Part shown: in pieces, positions 5,642 to 6,543 of the stretch
Layout: each line of letters opens with the position of its first letter
How positions within the stretch are numbered: position 1 is the stretch's first letter
Source of the DNA: Hyphomicrobiales bacterium
GTDB taxonomy: Bacteria; Pseudomonadota; Alphaproteobacteria; Rhizobiales; JAUVMS01
Direction: 5' to 3'
Assembly (NCBI GenBank): GCA_030600135.1
Contig: JAUVMS010000198.1
Location: 1-6,543, forward strand
Length of the DNA stretch: 6,543 nucleotides
Made by a program: the position numbers and the translations under genes
Notes under the pieces: model-generated
Databases searched by the model: none
Told to the model about the DNA's origin: nothing
What the model saw: only the letters and a program-made list of their open reading frames with translations

Positions 5642-5661
5642 GGATTCTGCCTTGTCACGGC

Positions 5662-5683
5662 GGCTACCGACGCGGTCGGAGCC
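5662..5683. terminator. GC-rich hairpin between convergent genes, possible terminator
   Basis: CCGAC-GCG-GTCGG (5667-5679) forms a perfect 5-bp stem with a 3-nt loop. GGC (5662-5664) and GCC (5681-5683) extend it by 3 bp past a small bulge. It lies about 20 bp after the TetR stop and 36 bp beyond the SDR stop on the other strand, the right place for a bidirectional terminator. No T-run follows on either strand, so intrinsic termination is doubtful. Confidence 0.3.
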
Positions 5684-5719
5684 AAGTTGCGACGAACGAC
5701 GCCATGGGCCGCTATCCCG

Positions 5720-6543
5720 CTACCCGACGGCCTTCAGCGACACCGGCGGCTCCGAATCGTCAGGCACAAAGAAGTCCTGCTGCAGATCGACCGCCGGATC
5801 CATGCGGTACTTGTCGAAATCGCGCTCGCCAGCCTCATAGAGCACGGAATCATCGATGCAAAATTGACCGGTGAACTCGCGCGCCGGCTTGGTCAGGACC
5901 ACATGAGCCGCATCGGCCATGATCTCGGGCTTCCGGCTTTTGCGCATCATATCGCCGCCGCCGACGATATTGGCAATCGCCGCCGTCGCGATGGTCGTGC
6001 GCGGCCAAAGCGCGTTGACCGCAATCCCCGCCTTGGCGAACTCGCCCGCCATGCCGAGGACGCACAGGCTCATGCCGTATTTGGCGATGGAATAGGCGAC
6101 ATGTCCGGCAAACCATTTGGTCTGCATATCGAGCGGCGGCGCGAGCATGAGGACATGCGGGTTCGCGGCCTTCTTGAGATATGGCACGCAAAATTTCGTC
6201 ACCATGAACGTGCCGCGCGTGTTGACTTGGTGCATGAGATCGAAGCGCTTCATGTCCGTCTGCTCGGTGGGTGTCAGTTGGATGGCGCTCGCATTGTTGA
6301 TGCAGATGTCGATGCCGCCAAAAGTTTCGGCGGTCTTGTCGATCGCCGCCTTCGATTGCCCCTCGTCGCGGATATCGCAAACGAGCGGCAAGGCCTTCCC
6401 GCCGGCCTCCTCGATCTCCTCGGCGCTGGTGTAGATTGTCCCAGGCAGTTTTGGATGCGGCTCGGCCGTTTTGGCGGCGATGGCAACGTTGGCGCCGTCA
6501 CGCGCGGCGCGGAGTGCTATGGCGAGCCCGATCCCGCGGCTGC
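5720..6543 (-). CDS. short-chain dehydrogenase/reductase, HSDL2-like (5' end cut by window edge)
   Basis: The open frame enters from the right edge and gives 273 residues, lacking only the first few with the start of the glycine-rich loop; SRGIGLAIALR at its beginning is the rest of that NAD(P)-binding motif. Other SDR features are CDIRDE (55-60), NNASA (82-86), and the catalytic Tyr150-x3-Lys154 in AYSIAK, followed by the NALWPRTTIATAA stretch. The block KTAEPHPKLPGTIYTSAEEI is characteristic of the HSDL2-like/SDR family oxidoreductases common in proteobacteria, usually near 280 residues, so little is missing. The substrate is unknown; relatives are linked loosely to lipid or hydroxy-fatty-acyl metabolism. 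Where I recall relatives having Ser-Pro-Pro ahead of the Tyr, this protein has Ala134-Pro-Pro. It converges on the TetR gene, so it is not part of the lipid operon. Confidence 0.92.
   Translation of the reverse strand, partial: SRGIGLAIALRAARDGANVAIAAKTAEPHPKLPGTIYTSAEEIEEAGGKALPLVCDIRDEGQSKAAIDKTAETFGGIDICINNASAIQLTPTEQTDMKRFDLMHQVNTRGTFMVTKFCVPYLKKAANPHVLMLAPPLDMQTKWFAGHVAYSIAKYGMSLCVLGMAGEFAKAGIAVNALWPRTTIATAAIANIVGGGDMMRKSRKPEIMADAAHVVLTKPAREFTGQFCIDDSVLYEAGERDFDKYRMDPAVDLQQDFFVPDDSEPPVSLKAVG

Overview
The window comes from a moderately GC-rich alphaproteobacterial chromosome. The clue is the gene order histone deacetylase-like amidohydrolase > xseB > dxs on the minus strand, which is common in that class (Rhizobiales/Hyphomicrobiales and relatives). 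The protein sequences also look alphaproteobacterial. I cannot name a genus. There are no mobile elements, CRISPR arrays, tRNA or rRNA genes.

Layout from left to right. Positions 1-299 hold the 5' part of dxs (minus strand, cut by the left edge), preceded by a 235-bp non-coding stretch with an 18-bp perfect palindrome. Then come xseB (535-792, minus) and a zinc-dependent HDAC-family deacetylase (854-1786, minus). Positions 1859-4916 hold a tight four-gene minus-strand operon, transcribed in this order: Methyltransf_20-type SAM methyltransferase, YnbA-type CDP-alcohol phosphatidyltransferase, CdsA/YnbB-type phosphatidate cytidylyltransferase, PlsC-type acyltransferase. The junctions are +3, -8 and +3 nt. 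A TetR-family repressor (5042-5641, plus) diverges from the operon. A short-chain dehydrogenase of the HSDL2-like group (5720 to the right edge, minus, 5'-truncated) converges on the repressor gene.

The most interesting unit is the repressor plus the four-gene operon. The acyltransferase can make phosphatidic acid, the CdsA-like enzyme can activate it to CDP-diacylglycerol, and the CDP-alcohol phosphotransferase can put on a head group. The methyltransferase presumably modifies the lipid or its head group. Gene content resembles the poorly understood ynbABCD cluster of E. coli, but the methyltransferase stands alone without the hydrolase half of YnbC, an acyltransferase has been added, and no YnbD-like phosphatase is visible. 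The phosphotransferase carries Asn in place of two of the four signature Asp residues.

The 125-bp divergent promoter region holds two near-identical dyads (ATTGAAC-N3-GTTCAAT/A) and a degenerate third one midway between them. Their centres are 28 and 27 bp apart, and they overlap a good sigma70-like promoter for the repressor gene. This points to an autoregulated TetR switch controlling an accessory phospholipid pathway. The product and inducer cannot be read from the sequence.
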